NCBI GenBank assembly: GCA_002367815.1
Contig: DFDG01000008.1
Coordinates: 1 to 39,648, forward strand
Length of the DNA stretch: 39,648 bases
Source: Opitutaceae bacterium UBA3033
GTDB lineage: Bacteria > Verrucomicrobiota > Verrucomicrobiia > Opitutales > Opitutaceae
Direction of reading: 5' to 3'
Shown piece by piece: positions 1 through 9,232 of the stretch (its first letter is position 1; every line of letters starts with the position of its first letter). Below the pieces are notes generated by a model. The model worked only from the letters and a program-made list of their open reading frames with translations. It had not been told where the DNA came from and searched no databases. The position numbers and the translations under genes are program-made.

Positions 1-5
1 CCCGA

Positions 6-521
6 TTGATATGTCTCACCGTGCCCGCCGCTATTGTCGGCAGCACGTCGGGATATGCCGTGACCTACCTCACAGCGGCACAAGCTCAGGAGGAGTTGTT
101 TCCCGGCGAGGCGCTCGAAGCCGTGGAGATCAAGCTTAACTCGGCCCAGCGCAAGTCGATCCAGCAGATCAGTGGCGTCAGAGTTTCTGATCGCGAATTC
201 ACCGCCTGGCGCACGACTGAAGGCCGCTGGTTTCTCATCGATCAAGTCCTGGGCAAACACGAGTTTATCACCTACGCTGTCGCTTTGACGCCTACTGGCG
301 ATGTGTCGGGTCTTGAGATTCTCGATTATCGCGAGACCTATGGCGGCGAGATTCGTAACGAGAAGTGGCGCGCGCAATTTGAAGGTAAGACACTCGCGGC
401 GCCGCTCAAGCTCGACAACGACATTAAAAACATCTCCGGCGCCACCCTCTCCTGTCGTCATGTCACCGATGGCGTCAAACGCCTTCTCGCCACCCATGCC
501 CACGTGCTCAAGCAACTCTGA
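6..521 (+). CDS. FMN-binding domain protein, RnfG/NosR-like (5' partial)
   Basis: An FMN_bind-domain protein. Such proteins carry an FMN linked covalently to a threonine and pass electrons outside the cytoplasm. The C-terminal part has the flavinylation signature, an ISGAT segment near residue 143 whose threonine would be the attachment site, preceded by an acidic and basic stretch. The N-terminus is hydrophobic and resembles a signal or membrane anchor. The reading frame is open to the left edge and the only visible candidates are TTG at 6 and GTG at 21, so the true start probably lies outside the window. The stop overlaps the start of the ApbE gene, which encodes the enzyme family that performs this flavinylation, so the two are very likely co-translated. 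The electron donor and acceptor cannot be told from the sequence. Confidence 0.85.
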   Translation: MICLTVPAAIVGSTSGYAVTYLTAAQAQEELFPGEALEAVEIKLNSAQRKSIQQISGVRVSDREFTAWRTTEGRWFLIDQVLGKHEFITYAVALTPTGDVSGLEILDYRETYGGEIRNEKWRAQFEGKTLAAPLKLDNDIKNISGATLSCRHVTDGVKRLLATHAHVLKQL

Positions 522-1326
522 ACTTCGTCGGGCCCGCCCGATCTTGGGCACATTGGTTGAAATCACACTACCTGCGTCGTCGATTGCTCCGAGGGCATTA
601 GAACGAGCCTTCGCCGTCATCACTCGCGTGCATCATTTGATGAGCGCGCACGAATCGACCAGTGATTTGGGCCGCATCTCGGCGGCTCAAGTCGGTCGTG
701 TTGTCTACATTGATCCTTGGACTTGGCGCGTGCTCGCATACGCACAAAAATTTTCGCAGCAGTCCGAAGGTGCCTTCGATGTTGCCGCTACCAGTTCGCC
801 CCAAGGCGCTACTTGGAACGACCTCGAGTTATTGCCCAATCGCCGGTCGGTGAGGTGCCAACGTGCCTTACGACTCGATCTTGGCGGCATTGCCAAGGGT
901 TTTGCTGTCGATCAGGCGGTCAGGAATTTGCGTCGCGCCGGGATACAATGGGGCTTGGTCAATGCCGGCGGGGACCTCCGTGGATTTGGTCCGCGCACCT
1001 GGCCTTTGCAAGTGCGACACCCGTCGTGCCCCGGCGCTCTGCTTCCCCTGGCTCCGTTTCAAAATGTAGCGGTCGCAACCTCTGCCCCTTATTTTTCCCA
1101 ACGTCGCCACGGTGGATATACCATCAGCGACTTGGTTGATCCACGGGATCACCGATACGTCGTCGGATCAATCAGCGCGACGGTGATTGCACCAACGGCA
1201 CTGATCGCCGATGCTATGACCAAGATAATGCTGCTCAGTCCTACCAAAGCTGATAAATTGCTCCGGTCGTATCATGCGCGTGCCATCATCCATCGCCCGC
1301 AAACGGAAACACGCCATGCCTGCTAA
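496..1326 (+). CDS. apbE: FAD:protein FMN transferase (ApbE family)
   Basis: ApbE transfers FMN from FAD to a threonine of a target protein through a phosphoester bond. The 276-residue protein begins with the family's RPILGTLVEIT-type strand, has the GGIAKGFAVD segment near residue 130 followed by the NAGGDLRGFG glycine-rich motif, and ends with the magnesium-binding region IADAMTK. The start chosen is the ATG at 496, which overlaps the FMN-binding gene by 26 bases. Longer in-frame extensions are antisense-like in composition and would run through that gene. No clear lipobox or signal peptide follows this start, so export is uncertain. The flavin acceptor is presumably the upstream neighbour. 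The 3' end overlaps the next membrane gene by 11 bases. Confidence 0.92.
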   Translation: MPTCSSNSELRRARPILGTLVEITLPASSIAPRALERAFAVITRVHHLMSAHESTSDLGRISAAQVGRVVYIDPWTWRVLAYAQKFSQQSEGAFDVAATSSPQGATWNDLELLPNRRSVRCQRALRLDLGGIAKGFAVDQAVRNLRRAGIQWGLVNAGGDLRGFGPRTWPLQVRHPSCPGALLPLAPFQNVAVATSAPYFSQRRHGGYTISDLVDPRDHRYVVGSISATVIAPTALIADAMTKIMLLSPTKADKLLRSYHARAIIHRPQTETRHAC

Positions 1327-1756
1327 TCCCCTGCAACTCGGTCCGCAACTAAAGCTCTGGACCTATAGTTCGCTCGCCGCCCTGTTCGCCACGGGGGCGA
1401 TCTGGTTCTGGCTACAAAGATGGGGCATGGTGGAAACGGATTTCGGCCCCACCACTCATCCACTTTCTGCTTGGATGCTGCGCATACACGGACTGGCTGC
1501 GATTGTATTTCTGGTCGTGTTTGGAGTCTTGCTACCAATGCACGTGCGCCGCAGCTGGCAGGCGGGAAAAAATAAACTATCTGGTGTTGGGATGCTGATA
1601 GTCATATTTATACTCACATTTACCGGATGGCTGCTGTATTACGCCGGGGGTGAGAATCTCCGTTCACTTGCTTCGAATGTTCACCTTTGGTTGGGTCTGG
1701 CCATGCCCTTCATCATTATTGGTCACATAATTATGGGTCGCAAATCCCAGTCATAA
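1316..1756 (+). CDS. Small cytochrome-b-like membrane protein
   Basis: A 146-residue protein with four predicted membrane segments at about residues 17-35, 54-76, 95-115 and 122-142. Histidines sit within or next to helices (HPLSAWMLRIHG near 48-58, HVRR near 80, HLWLG near 123 and GHIIMG near 138), the spacing expected for a DUF4405-like or cytochrome b561-like haem protein. The start is the ATG at 1316, overlapping the apbE stop. Together with the two upstream genes it forms a compact unit that I infer moves electrons across the membrane to a flavinylated extracytoplasmic protein. Haem binding is inferred from the histidine pattern only. Confidence 0.7.
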   Translation: MPANPLQLGPQLKLWTYSSLAALFATGAIWFWLQRWGMVETDFGPTTHPLSAWMLRIHGLAAIVFLVVFGVLLPMHVRRSWQAGKNKLSGVGMLIVIFILTFTGWLLYYAGGENLRSLASNVHLWLGLAMPFIIIGHIIMGRKSQS

Positions 1757-1858
1757 TCTGAACTCAGGCGGGTTGCTTCAGATCCAATACCATACGACTG
1801 CAATAATAGCTTCCCTTCTCATTCGAGGTGACCAATTTTCGACCATCTTAATTTGCTC

Positions 1859-3184
1859 ATGAAAACCCGGAAAAAACACTTCCCCCGTATCCAAACCATC
1901 GCTTACGAAGGGTCACAGTCGACCAAGGCGCTCTCATTCAAGCATTATAATCCCGATGAAGTCATCGATGGAAAGACGCTCAGTGAGCACATGCGATTCT
2001 CGATTGCCTATTGGCATTCATTCCGTGGCACCGGGGCGGATCCCTTCGGCCCTGGCACCATCGTGCGGCCATGGGAAAAAGGTAAAGATGCCCTCTCCAT
2101 CGCTAAAAATCGCATGGATGCTGCGTTCGAGTTTTTTCAAAAAATCCGGGCTCCTTTTTGGTGCTTCCACGACCGCGACATCGCGCCAGAGGGACGCAGC
2201 CTCGCGGAGTCGAACCGGAATCTCGCCAAGATTGTCGCTCACGCCAAGGAGCTTCAAAAGGATACCGGCATTAAGCTTCTCTGGGGCACGGCCAACCTCT
2301 TCAGCAATCCGCGGTTCATGTGCGGTGCATCCACCAATCCTGATGCACATGTTTTTGCTTACGCTGCTGCGCAGGTGAAGACCGCCATGGACGCCACCAA
2401 GGAACTTGGCGGGGAAAACTATGTTTTCTGGGGTGGCCGCGAAGGTTACGAAACCTTGCTCAACACCAATTTCAAACGCGAACAGGACCACCTTGCTGCG
2501 TTTCTGCATATGGCGGTCGCCTACGCGAAGCAGATTGGTTTCAAGGGGCAATTCCTCATCGAACCGAAGCCCAAAGAACCGACCAAGCATCAATACGATT
2601 TCGACGTCGCCAGTGGCATTGCATTCCTGCGCACCTATGGCCTGGAGAAACACTTCAAGTTCAACATCGAGACCAACCACGCCACCTTGGCCGGCCACAC
2701 TTTTACTCACGAGATCGAGGTCGCGGCTGCCCAGGGTTTATTGGGATCAATCGATGCCAACTCCGGCGACCTTCTCCTCGGTTGGGACACCGATCAGTTT
2801 AATACCGACGTGAAAGAACTGACCCTGGCGATGGTTTCGATATTACGCGCGGGGGGGCTTGGTTCCGGAGGTTTCAATTTCGACGCCAAACTGCGCCGAC
2901 CTTCAACTGATCTCGAAGATCTGTTTCATGCCCACATCGGCGGGATGGATGCCTATGCATTGGCATTCAAAATCGCGCGCCGGGTTTTGGCTGACGGCAA
3001 ACTGGATCAATTCCTTGCCGATCGTTATGCCAGTTATGATTCAGGCTTCGGTAAAGATATCGAATCCGGCAAAGCCAGTTTCCGCTCCTTGGAAAAACTG
3101 GTCCTCACCAAACTCGGCGAACCCAAGTTGCGCTCCGGTAAACAGGAGTATTTGGAGAATTTGTTTAATAACTACCTGCATTGA
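1859..3184 (+). CDS. xylA: Xylose isomerase
   Basis: Converts D-xylose to D-xylulose (and glucose to fructose) in the cytoplasm, the entry step of pentose use. The 441-residue length fits the long class II enzymes. Catalytic and metal-binding blocks are present in order: FHDRD near residue 100 (catalytic His and Asp), WGGREGYE near 193, the EPKPKEPTKHQYD block near 237 with metal-binding Glu, FNIETNHATLAGHTF near 270, and DANSGDLLLGWDTDQF near 303. The ATG at 1859 is preferred to the TTG two codons upstream. No xylulokinase or xylose regulator is next to it, so it appears as a single-gene transcript closed by the hairpin just downstream. Confidence 0.97.
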   Translation: MKTRKKHFPRIQTIAYEGSQSTKALSFKHYNPDEVIDGKTLSEHMRFSIAYWHSFRGTGADPFGPGTIVRPWEKGKDALSIAKNRMDAAFEFFQKIRAPFWCFHDRDIAPEGRSLAESNRNLAKIVAHAKELQKDTGIKLLWGTANLFSNPRFMCGASTNPDAHVFAYAAAQVKTAMDATKELGGENYVFWGGREGYETLLNTNFKREQDHLAAFLHMAVAYAKQIGFKGQFLIEPKPKEPTKHQYDFDVASGIAFLRTYGLEKHFKFNIETNHATLAGHTFTHEIEVAAAQGLLGSIDANSGDLLLGWDTDQFNTDVKELTLAMVSILRAGGLGSGGFNFDAKLRRPSTDLEDLFHAHIGGMDAYALAFKIARRVLADGKLDQFLADRYASYDSGFGKDIESGKASFRSLEKLVLTKLGEPKLRSGKQEYLENLFNNYLH

Positions 3185-3226
3185 TTGGATTGCGGCCTAA
3201 TTGGCCCTATATTTGCCAAATGGGAT

Positions 3227-3254
3227 CAAAGCCGCTCGCAAGGGCGGTTTTTTT
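3227..3254 (+). terminator. Rho-independent terminator after xylA
   Basis: A GCCGCTC / GGGCGGT stem with a GCAA tetraloop, extended by A:T pairs and followed by a run of seven T. It lies about 40 bases after the xylose isomerase stop. Two of the pairs are G:T wobbles. Confidence 0.85.
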
Positions 3255-3293
3255 GTGACTTTCTAAGTCCGGCGACGTCTCAATCGAAACATC

Positions 3294-3731
3294 ATGCGCG
3301 TTCTAATCCTATTCTTGGCCATTACTTTGCTCACGGCCTGCTCTTCCATCACCTCTCGCAACAACCCCGAGGTCGACCTGAAGCAATTCAAACGGTTCTA
3401 CATTGAGCATCGTCTTAATGATAATAACGCCACTGATGCAAAGATAGCCGCCGAACTGCGGAGCCGTGGTTTTACCGCGACCCATGGTCCTCTGACCATG
3501 ATGCCAAACGATACCCAGGTGGTAATCACTTATGACGCGCGGTGGACCTGGGACTTCCGTTCCTACCTGATCAATCTCAACATAACCGCCATGCAGGCAC
3601 ACAGCAATAAACTGATCGTCACCGGCACCTACCGGCAAACGGGAATACTACCCAAAAGCCCTGAAAAGATGATCTCCGTCCTGGTCGACGATTTCTTTCA
3701 TGATGGTGATTCAAAGAGCACAGCCAAATGA
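3294..3731 (+). CDS. Small putative lipoprotein, DUF4136-like size
   Basis: A 145-residue protein starting with a classical lipoprotein signal: a short hydrophobic run ending in LTAC, so cysteine 16 would be lipidated. The remainder is a small alternating alpha/beta domain with a WTWDFRSYLINLNI stretch near residue 83. I do not recognise a specific function. Its size and layout resemble the DUF4136 or YajG-type lipoproteins that sit at the periplasmic face of the outer membrane. The end overlaps the start of the acetyltransferase gene by about 30 bases in another frame, which suggests co-transcription. Confidence 0.75.
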   Translation: MRVLILFLAITLLTACSSITSRNNPEVDLKQFKRFYIEHRLNDNNATDAKIAAELRSRGFTATHGPLTMMPNDTQVVITYDARWTWDFRSYLINLNITAMQAHSNKLIVTGTYRQTGILPKSPEKMISVLVDDFFHDGDSKSTAK

Positions 3732-4155
3732 GGCCGAAGAACTAACCGGCTTGGCATTTGCGGCCAAACGATATTGGGATTATCCTGAGAGTTGGATTCA
3801 AAGTTGGGCGACCGAACTCACCATCTCCACAGATGAAGTAACGCAAAATCCAACTTACAAGGCGGTGGTTGATTCTGTAACGGCTGGATTCTACTGGCTC
3901 AGGATAAACGTTCCTGCCGCAGAATTAAACGGTCTTTGGGTCAAACCCGATGCCATGGGCAAAGGATTCGGACGTGCCCTGTTTGAACACGCGGAAAAAA
4001 TCGCCCAGGAGCAAGGAGCCACTCGTCTTATCATAGTTAGTGATCCCCATGCCTTGGGATTTTATCAGCGCATGGGTGCGACTGTTTACGGACAGCAATC
4101 GGCAGCCATGGACGCTAATCCTCGCGTTCTTTCCCTGCTCGATAAATCACTCTGA
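3700..4155 (+). CDS. GNAT family N-acetyltransferase
   Basis: A 151-residue single-domain acetyltransferase using acetyl-CoA. The middle carries the family's hallmark: a strand ending in LNGLWVKPDAMGKGFGRALFEHAEKIA, where the GKGFGRA loop (residues about 87-93) binds the pyrophosphate of acetyl-CoA, followed by a C-terminal strand with DPHALGFYQRMGA, the typical 'N/DP-A-GFY-MGF' motif. The substrate cannot be told. The start is one of two adjacent ATG codons at 3700 and 3703, inside the end of the lipoprotein gene. Confidence 0.88.
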   Translation: MMVIQRAQPNEAEELTGLAFAAKRYWDYPESWIQSWATELTISTDEVTQNPTYKAVVDSVTAGFYWLRINVPAAELNGLWVKPDAMGKGFGRALFEHAEKIAQEQGATRLIIVSDPHALGFYQRMGATVYGQQSAAMDANPRVLSLLDKSL

Positions 4156-4245
4156 CCCAACCATGAAAAATCAAAGTGCAGTGATCAATTTTCCCTGAAT
4201 TGAATCGTGACTCTTGACCGAAAACGAACGGGATTGGGCAAACCG

Positions 4246-4709
4246 CTATTTGCGGGCAGGTGGGCTGGGATTTCCGGTATCGAGGACAAATTTCCACTCA
4301 CCGCTGGATTGCCGTTTCCATATGCTTACATAATGACCGGTGCCGACATGATCTTGGCCATCAGGTCCCGGAGCCCGATACTCGTAAGTGCCCTAAGTGT
4401 AGCCAAGATCACCTGCGGCCGACACTTCAACTGACAAGGGCGTCCATGATAGAACGGCTTTCGGATTACTCCCTTCAAAGCGCAAACGAATGGCTTCGGC
4501 TCCCCGATGTTTCTGCGGGTCGACATCAAAAATACCGCCTCGGGTGCAGCATATTTCGCAAATGCCACTTCAACACCTGATGTGAGGGCAAGCGCACAGA
4601 AGTCTGCCTCAGTTTGCAGAAGTTCTGCTTTGAGCGATATTGGGGCGGATGCCATGGCAGAATAACTACCGGCCACGAGACAGAGAAACAAGCGGAAGAA
4701 AATTATCAT
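4246..4709 (-). pseudogene. Decayed secreted NTF2-like (DUF4440/SnoaL-type) protein
   Basis: Read from 4709 leftward, the protein starts with a signal peptide and the family-like segment AELLQTEADFCALALTSGVE. After the codons for AVF the frame is lost at a run of five T on the coding strand (plus-strand A run 4528-4532). Restoring one T gives AVFFDVDPQKHRGAEAIRLR and continues in register to a natural stop at 4246. In that restored frame a TAG at 4393-4395 interrupts GYT-stop-GTYEYR, where homologues as I recall them have tryptophan (TGG). The restored tail, GTGHYVSIWKRQSSGEWKF, is a typical DUF4440 ending. One indel and one nonsense change together point to a real pseudogene, although the homopolymer indel alone could be a sequencing error. 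Confidence 0.8.
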
Positions 4710-4800
4710 GGGGAGTGGGCGCCACAAAGAGAGTTAGCATTGAGACAGTTTCGGTCGAGAGAGAAGCTTGCTCACCAACTACCACTACCATGTCCAATAC

Positions 4801-6408
4801 TTACTCCATTGGATTGTCTTCCAGCGTGCGGAGAAGCTGCAGGCGGAGTGATTCCACCTGAATCTGCTTGGCCGCAACAATATCAAATTTGGACCAAGCC
4901 AATCCTTTGGCTTTTTCCAGTTCAAAAAGTGCCGTCATCACTGAGTCTTTCTGTCTAATTGTTTCCAAATAAACTTTAGCCATGCGTCTCATTTCCGCCG
5001 GCACCACTTCTTTGTAAATTGAACGCGTCTCTTCGATATAGCGCTCTGCACTCGCATCCTTGCCGCTCAACAAATACATATTCTGCATCAAGACATCGGT
5101 TGCGGAAGAGCCCAACTGGCGGACGGTGGGGCCACGGATAAACCCATTCTCAATGGGACGAAATGATTCTGATACGGCTGGAACTGGCACGCCCTTGATC
5201 ACCGGCAACCAAGTCGAGATTTCAGCGAATTTGGCATTGGATCGGCGACTGGTCATGAACCGTAAAAAATCAATCACCAAGGCATGATCTTTCGAAGCAC
5301 TCGTCAGGCCATACGCCATCGCTCCGAAAATATTAGCCTCTGAAATGGGGCCCAATGTCGATCCACCAAAATAGGGGTCGTCCGGACTGATGGCGGGCAC
5401 TTTGAAAGCCCCGACATCAAACTGCGCCTGTTGCAGAATGCCTCCGGCGTCCCATGTGCCGGTTGGGATCATGGCAACATTTCCCTGCAAGAATTGGAGC
5501 ATCGCATCATCGCGATTCATTTGCGCCCATCCGGCCGGCATGTATTTGCCGAGGCCTTCGATGAGTTCCAGACTGCGGTAAACCGAGGGCGTCTCCAACG
5601 TCCAAGTGCCACGGGTAAACGCAATCAGGCCCTCGAGGGTGGTGAATTCGAGATCGTGAGAATAATCGATGTCGATCGCCAGTTTCTGAGTCATACTGGA
5701 TGACATATCACCTGTTAACTGGAGGGCATTGAACCACGAGCCAGCCAAGGGCACGATAGGCTTGCCCGTGCGCTTTGCATAAAGATTCAAGGCTTTGCAC
5801 CAGTGCAAAAATTCGTCGTAAGTAACCGGGACCCGGTCCTCACCCATGACCTCCTTGATAATGTCGCGGTTATAAAAAATTCGCACCGTCACCATCGCGT
5901 TGGGCACACCGTAGTATTCCATCAAGTTGGCACTGTAATAGTGCACGGTATCCTCCGGAATGAGCTCAGCCGAAAAAGATTTTCGCCAAGAAAGATCCCG
6001 CAGGTCGGGCTCATCCTTATTATATGGATTTCTCTCTGCCAAATACTTCGTCAAGGGCACGAAATAACGGGCCAACATCTCATCCGTATTATGATAATTG
6101 GCCAACTCGATCAGATCCGGCGGATTGCCTCCAACCAACTGCGTGCGCAACCACTGCTTCCATACGCGACCGGGGATTGGCATCTGCTTCACCTGCACTT
6201 TCGGGTGCAGTCTCATATAGTCCTCGGCAATGGCATCAAATGCTTCACGAACTCCCGGCTCCAACTGCCAGTGCGCAAAAGTGATTACCTTCACTTCCGG
6301 GTCGATTAATTTTGCTTCGGTGTGCCGAAATACCCGTAAAGAGGAATAAGCAAAAGCCACCACCAAAATGGCCAAGGCTAGATACTTTCCAAATTTGCCT
6401 CCGTTCAT
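4801..6408 (-). CDS. Extracellular solute-binding protein, family 1 (sugar ABC type)
   Basis: A 535-residue substrate-binding protein of the kind that delivers sugars or oligosaccharides to ABC importers. It has an N-terminal membrane helix (about residues 9-26) instead of a lipobox. The mature part shows the family pattern: a strand-helix start with VITFAHWQLEPGVREAF, NPPDLIELANY near 95, FYNRDIIKEV near 182, and FLQGNVAMIPTGTWDAGG near 310. The start overlaps the stop of the upstream repeat protein (ATGA), with an AAGGAG-like ribosome site. No ABC permease or ATPase follows, so it is an orphan here and must use a transporter elsewhere or act as a sensor. The C-terminal 90 residues, rich in helices, extend beyond the usual domain. 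Confidence 0.88.
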   Translation of the reverse strand: MNGGKFGKYLALAILVVAFAYSSLRVFRHTEAKLIDPEVKVITFAHWQLEPGVREAFDAIAEDYMRLHPKVQVKQMPIPGRVWKQWLRTQLVGGNPPDLIELANYHNTDEMLARYFVPLTKYLAERNPYNKDEPDLRDLSWRKSFSAELIPEDTVHYYSANLMEYYGVPNAMVTVRIFYNRDIIKEVMGEDRVPVTYDEFLHWCKALNLYAKRTGKPIVPLAGSWFNALQLTGDMSSSMTQKLAIDIDYSHDLEFTTLEGLIAFTRGTWTLETPSVYRSLELIEGLGKYMPAGWAQMNRDDAMLQFLQGNVAMIPTGTWDAGGILQQAQFDVGAFKVPAISPDDPYFGGSTLGPISEANIFGAMAYGLTSASKDHALVIDFLRFMTSRRSNAKFAEISTWLPVIKGVPVPAVSESFRPIENGFIRGPTVRQLGSSATDVLMQNMYLLSGKDASAERYIEETRSIYKEVVPAEMRRMAKVYLETIRQKDSVMTALFELEKAKGLAWSKFDIVAAKQIQVESLRLQLLRTLEDNPME

Positions 6409-7199
6409 CGCGACTCCTTCATTAGTTCGCCCATGCGCACTTCGGCGGTATGGTAGCGTTGCTCCGTAGGAACCGCGTCAGCCAGAAATTGTTGATAGTA
6501 GCCAATGGCTTTCTCCCTCTGCCCTGTTTTGCGCGCAGTCTCGGCAATTTGGAGGCTCAATGTGCTTTGGGTCAATTCATCGGACGAACCAATCGCATGA
6601 GCTTTTTCCAACCACTCCACCACCCGATCATCCAACACATCATAATACATCGCCGCATCGGCCAAGTGTTGATAATAACCCAAAGCTACTTCTGGCAAAT
6701 GTGGGCCTGTCGCAATCTTCTCCAGTTCTCCGGCCGCTTGCAGACGAGCCGCAATCGGCAAATCCGCTCGCTGATAAAGCAGGACGAGCGCCAGGTGTGC
6801 TGCCGATATTTGCGCAATTGCACTCGTTGGGTTGATCTGAATCACGGCACGGTAGGCCGCCTCAATTTCCCCGTTAGTCGCAGTTCGATGCCGCTGGAGT
6901 ATACTCGCCACCAAGTAGCTCGCATAAAGTCCGGTGTCATCGTTCAAGCCTGCCGCCATAACTTTCCGCAAAAGTGCCTCAGCGCGCGCGATCTTTCCGG
7001 TGGTGATCGGAGGTTCGTTGAGCATACTGGCCGCCAGTCCTAAATCACGCAGCCGCAAATCTTCAGTGGACGATTGCTGGAATACCTCGGCCGCATCTCG
7101 GTAGAGATACCGCGACAGCAAATTCCAGCCATCATTGGCATTTTCCTCTCCAGCCCGAACTGAGGTTGAAACGGTCACCAGAATACAAAGCCATCGCAC
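6405..7199 (-). CDS. Secreted TPR-like repeat protein
   Basis: A helical protein of about 264 residues with repeats resembling tetratricopeptides, for example the AIGYYQQFLAD helix pair near the C-terminus and the ALLRKVMAAG and AAYRAVIQINPTSA segments. The GTG at 7199 gives a clean signal peptide ending in VRAGEE; the same frame stays open upstream to 7340 but that part lacks signal character. The stop overlaps the start of the solute-binding protein by four bases, so the pair is translationally coupled. A role in recognition or assembly around the binding protein is plausible but inferred. The start choice is uncertain because no strong ribosome site is seen. Confidence 0.7.
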   Translation of the reverse strand: MRWLCILVTVSTSVRAGEENANDGWNLLSRYLYRDAAEVFQQSSTEDLRLRDLGLAASMLNEPPITTGKIARAEALLRKVMAAGLNDDTGLYASYLVASILQRHRTATNGEIEAAYRAVIQINPTSAIAQISAAHLALVLLYQRADLPIAARLQAAGELEKIATGPHLPEVALGYYQHLADAAMYYDVLDDRVVEWLEKAHAIGSSDELTQSTLSLQIAETARKTGQREKAIGYYQQFLADAVPTEQRYHTAEVRMGELMKESR

Positions 7200-7369
7200 C
7201 CATTTACATTGATGATTTGGTTGGAAAATATATGTTTTTTCGCCGGAACTCACTTCAACAAATCTGGTGCTGGGGATGTAGGCATATGTCAACGCACACG
7301 ACGCAAAAGAATGCGTCATCGGGCATGGGGTAGCTTGCAACCGCGCGTTATTTCAAGATTTTCAAAAAC

Positions 7370-9232
7370 ATGGGTGCATACGATTTCAACTTCGACCTAC
7401 CGGCAGGGGAAACCTTCTGTCCATCTCCAGAGCGTGTTCGCGCCCTGTCCAAGCTGCTCCCGGAAGGGAATTTTGCCTTCGCTCCCCGTATCACCGACCG
7501 CAAGGCATGGGAAATATGGCAAAATGATCCATTCGGCCAACAGCTCCTGAAAGACGCACGTGAACTCGTGAGGCAACCCTGCCCGGAACTGAATGACACC
7601 GCATTCAATGCATGTCTGGACGATAATTCCGTTACAGAAATTAATAAGCTACTGCCGGCGGTCCGCACACGTAATACCACCTTTCTACTGGCTGAAGCTA
7701 TCTTTGACCAAGGTGAGTTTCTCAAAGTAATAGAATCAGACGCGCGAAGCCTCGGCAAACTCGGCACTTGGATCCACCCCGGCAATGATCTTGATCGAAA
7801 AAATCTCCGGCGAGAAACCCATGACAACGACTTGGGCTCCTGCCATCACGCGGTCAATTTCGCGCACTTCCACTACGTGCTCGGACCGCGTCTCTCGGAA
7901 GATTTCCTCAGCTACCTAAGCACTGAAGTGAACCGACGTTTATTCGACCCTTTCCGCGCCCGGATCGAAGCAGGCCGCGACATCGATTGGTGGCTGATCG
8001 TCAAACATAACTGGAATTCAGTTTGCCTGAGTTGCTATGCCCACGCCGCCGTCGCCATGTTACCCAAAGTTGAAGATCGGGCGTGGTGGCTCGCCTTCGC
8101 CGAAGCCAATCTCTATAATTTCACCGATGGATTCGCCGATGACGGACTGTGCACCGAAGGGGTGAGTTACTGGGGATACGGGGTCTCGCATTATTTCTCC
8201 TTGGCGGAAATCATTCGTCAAGCAACGGGCAATGTCATCGATCTGCTCGACAATCCCAAGGCACGTCGGATCGCGCGCTTCCCTGATCGCGCTGAAATCC
8301 AACCCGGACGTTATCCCGCCTTCTGCGACTGCACTCTGGATGCCAAACCCATGGAATGGGCCAGAATGTGGCTCGACAACCGCATCGGATCTGAAGCTGA
8401 CGATCTGACAGAACCCGCGCCAGCCGATTTCGATCCTTTCGCGGACATGAAGACCCAAATGCTTGATGGCATTTTCATGTGGATGTTTCGGACCCGGGCA
8501 CCAAGGCAAGCACTACGCCGACGCCCTGCCACTGCATTGCGTGATTTTTTCGCTCCCTCCCATTTTCTCATCTGCCGGTCGTCGCCCACCTCGAAGCGGA
8601 AATTCACGGCGACTTTCCTAGGAGGCAACAATGGCGTAAATCACAATCACAATGACCTGGGCACCTTCACAGTGCTCCTCGATGGCAAAGATATGATCTA
8701 CGATCCCGGTCTTGAAGTTTACAGCATGCGCACGTTCAGTAAGCAGCGCTATGAAAGCCAACTGCTCAATTCCTACGGTCATCCCGTGCCTAGGATAGCA
8801 GGAAAACTGCAGGCGACCGGTCCTACCCACCAGGCTCCGACCCTGCTCACCGAATTTTCGAATGATACGGACCGCATGGTGCTTGATTTGCGCGGCGGCT
8901 ATGATTGCCCCACGCTCCGCAAACTTGAGCGCGAGTTCATTTTCGACCGTAGAGGCCTCGGTTCTCTCACCATCACGGATTCCGTTGAATTCAGCGAACC
9001 CACGGAATTCGAGAGCGCACTGATCACCCCCGGTGAAGTCTCAGCATCAGGCACTACCCTGAATTTCAGTAACGGAAACAGCGCCATCACTGTCGATTTT
9101 TCCGACAGCACATCACCATTGGTAATCAGTCGCGACACGATCGACCAACTTCCCCATCCCACCCGGGTGGCGCTGGCGCCAAAGGAAAAAGTCTCCGCCA
9201 TAACCATGCGACTAGTCATTCGACCGGTCTAA
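7370..9232 (+). CDS. Heparinase II/III-like polysaccharide lyase
   Basis: A 620-residue enzyme of the heparinase II/III family, which cleaves uronate-containing polysaccharides by beta-elimination. The N-terminal half is the alpha/alpha toroid with the HNWNSVC segment near residue 212 (the family's NNW-type motif) and GVSYWGYG near 265. The C-terminal half is the beta-sandwich domain, starting with FLGGNNGVNHNHNDLGTF near 420, where the HNHND histidines and asparagine belong to the metal or active site, then RYESQLLNSYGHPVPR near 465. No signal peptide is visible, so it may act in the cytoplasm on imported oligomers, in keeping with the divergent solute-binding protein gene. The substrate (for example ulvan, alginate or a glycosaminoglycan) cannot be decided from the sequence. 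Confidence 0.88.
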   Translation: MGAYDFNFDLPAGETFCPSPERVRALSKLLPEGNFAFAPRITDRKAWEIWQNDPFGQQLLKDARELVRQPCPELNDTAFNACLDDNSVTEINKLLPAVRTRNTTFLLAEAIFDQGEFLKVIESDARSLGKLGTWIHPGNDLDRKNLRRETHDNDLGSCHHAVNFAHFHYVLGPRLSEDFLSYLSTEVNRRLFDPFRARIEAGRDIDWWLIVKHNWNSVCLSCYAHAAVAMLPKVEDRAWWLAFAEANLYNFTDGFADDGLCTEGVSYWGYGVSHYFSLAEIIRQATGNVIDLLDNPKARRIARFPDRAEIQPGRYPAFCDCTLDAKPMEWARMWLDNRIGSEADDLTEPAPADFDPFADMKTQMLDGIFMWMFRTRAPRQALRRRPATALRDFFAPSHFLICRSSPTSKRKFTATFLGGNNGVNHNHNDLGTFTVLLDGKDMIYDPGLEVYSMRTFSKQRYESQLLNSYGHPVPRIAGKLQATGPTHQAPTLLTEFSNDTDRMVLDLRGGYDCPTLRKLEREFIFDRRGLGSLTITDSVEFSEPTEFESALITPGEVSASGTTLNFSNGNSAITVDFSDSTSPLVISRDTIDQLPHPTRVALAPKEKVSAITMRLVIRPV

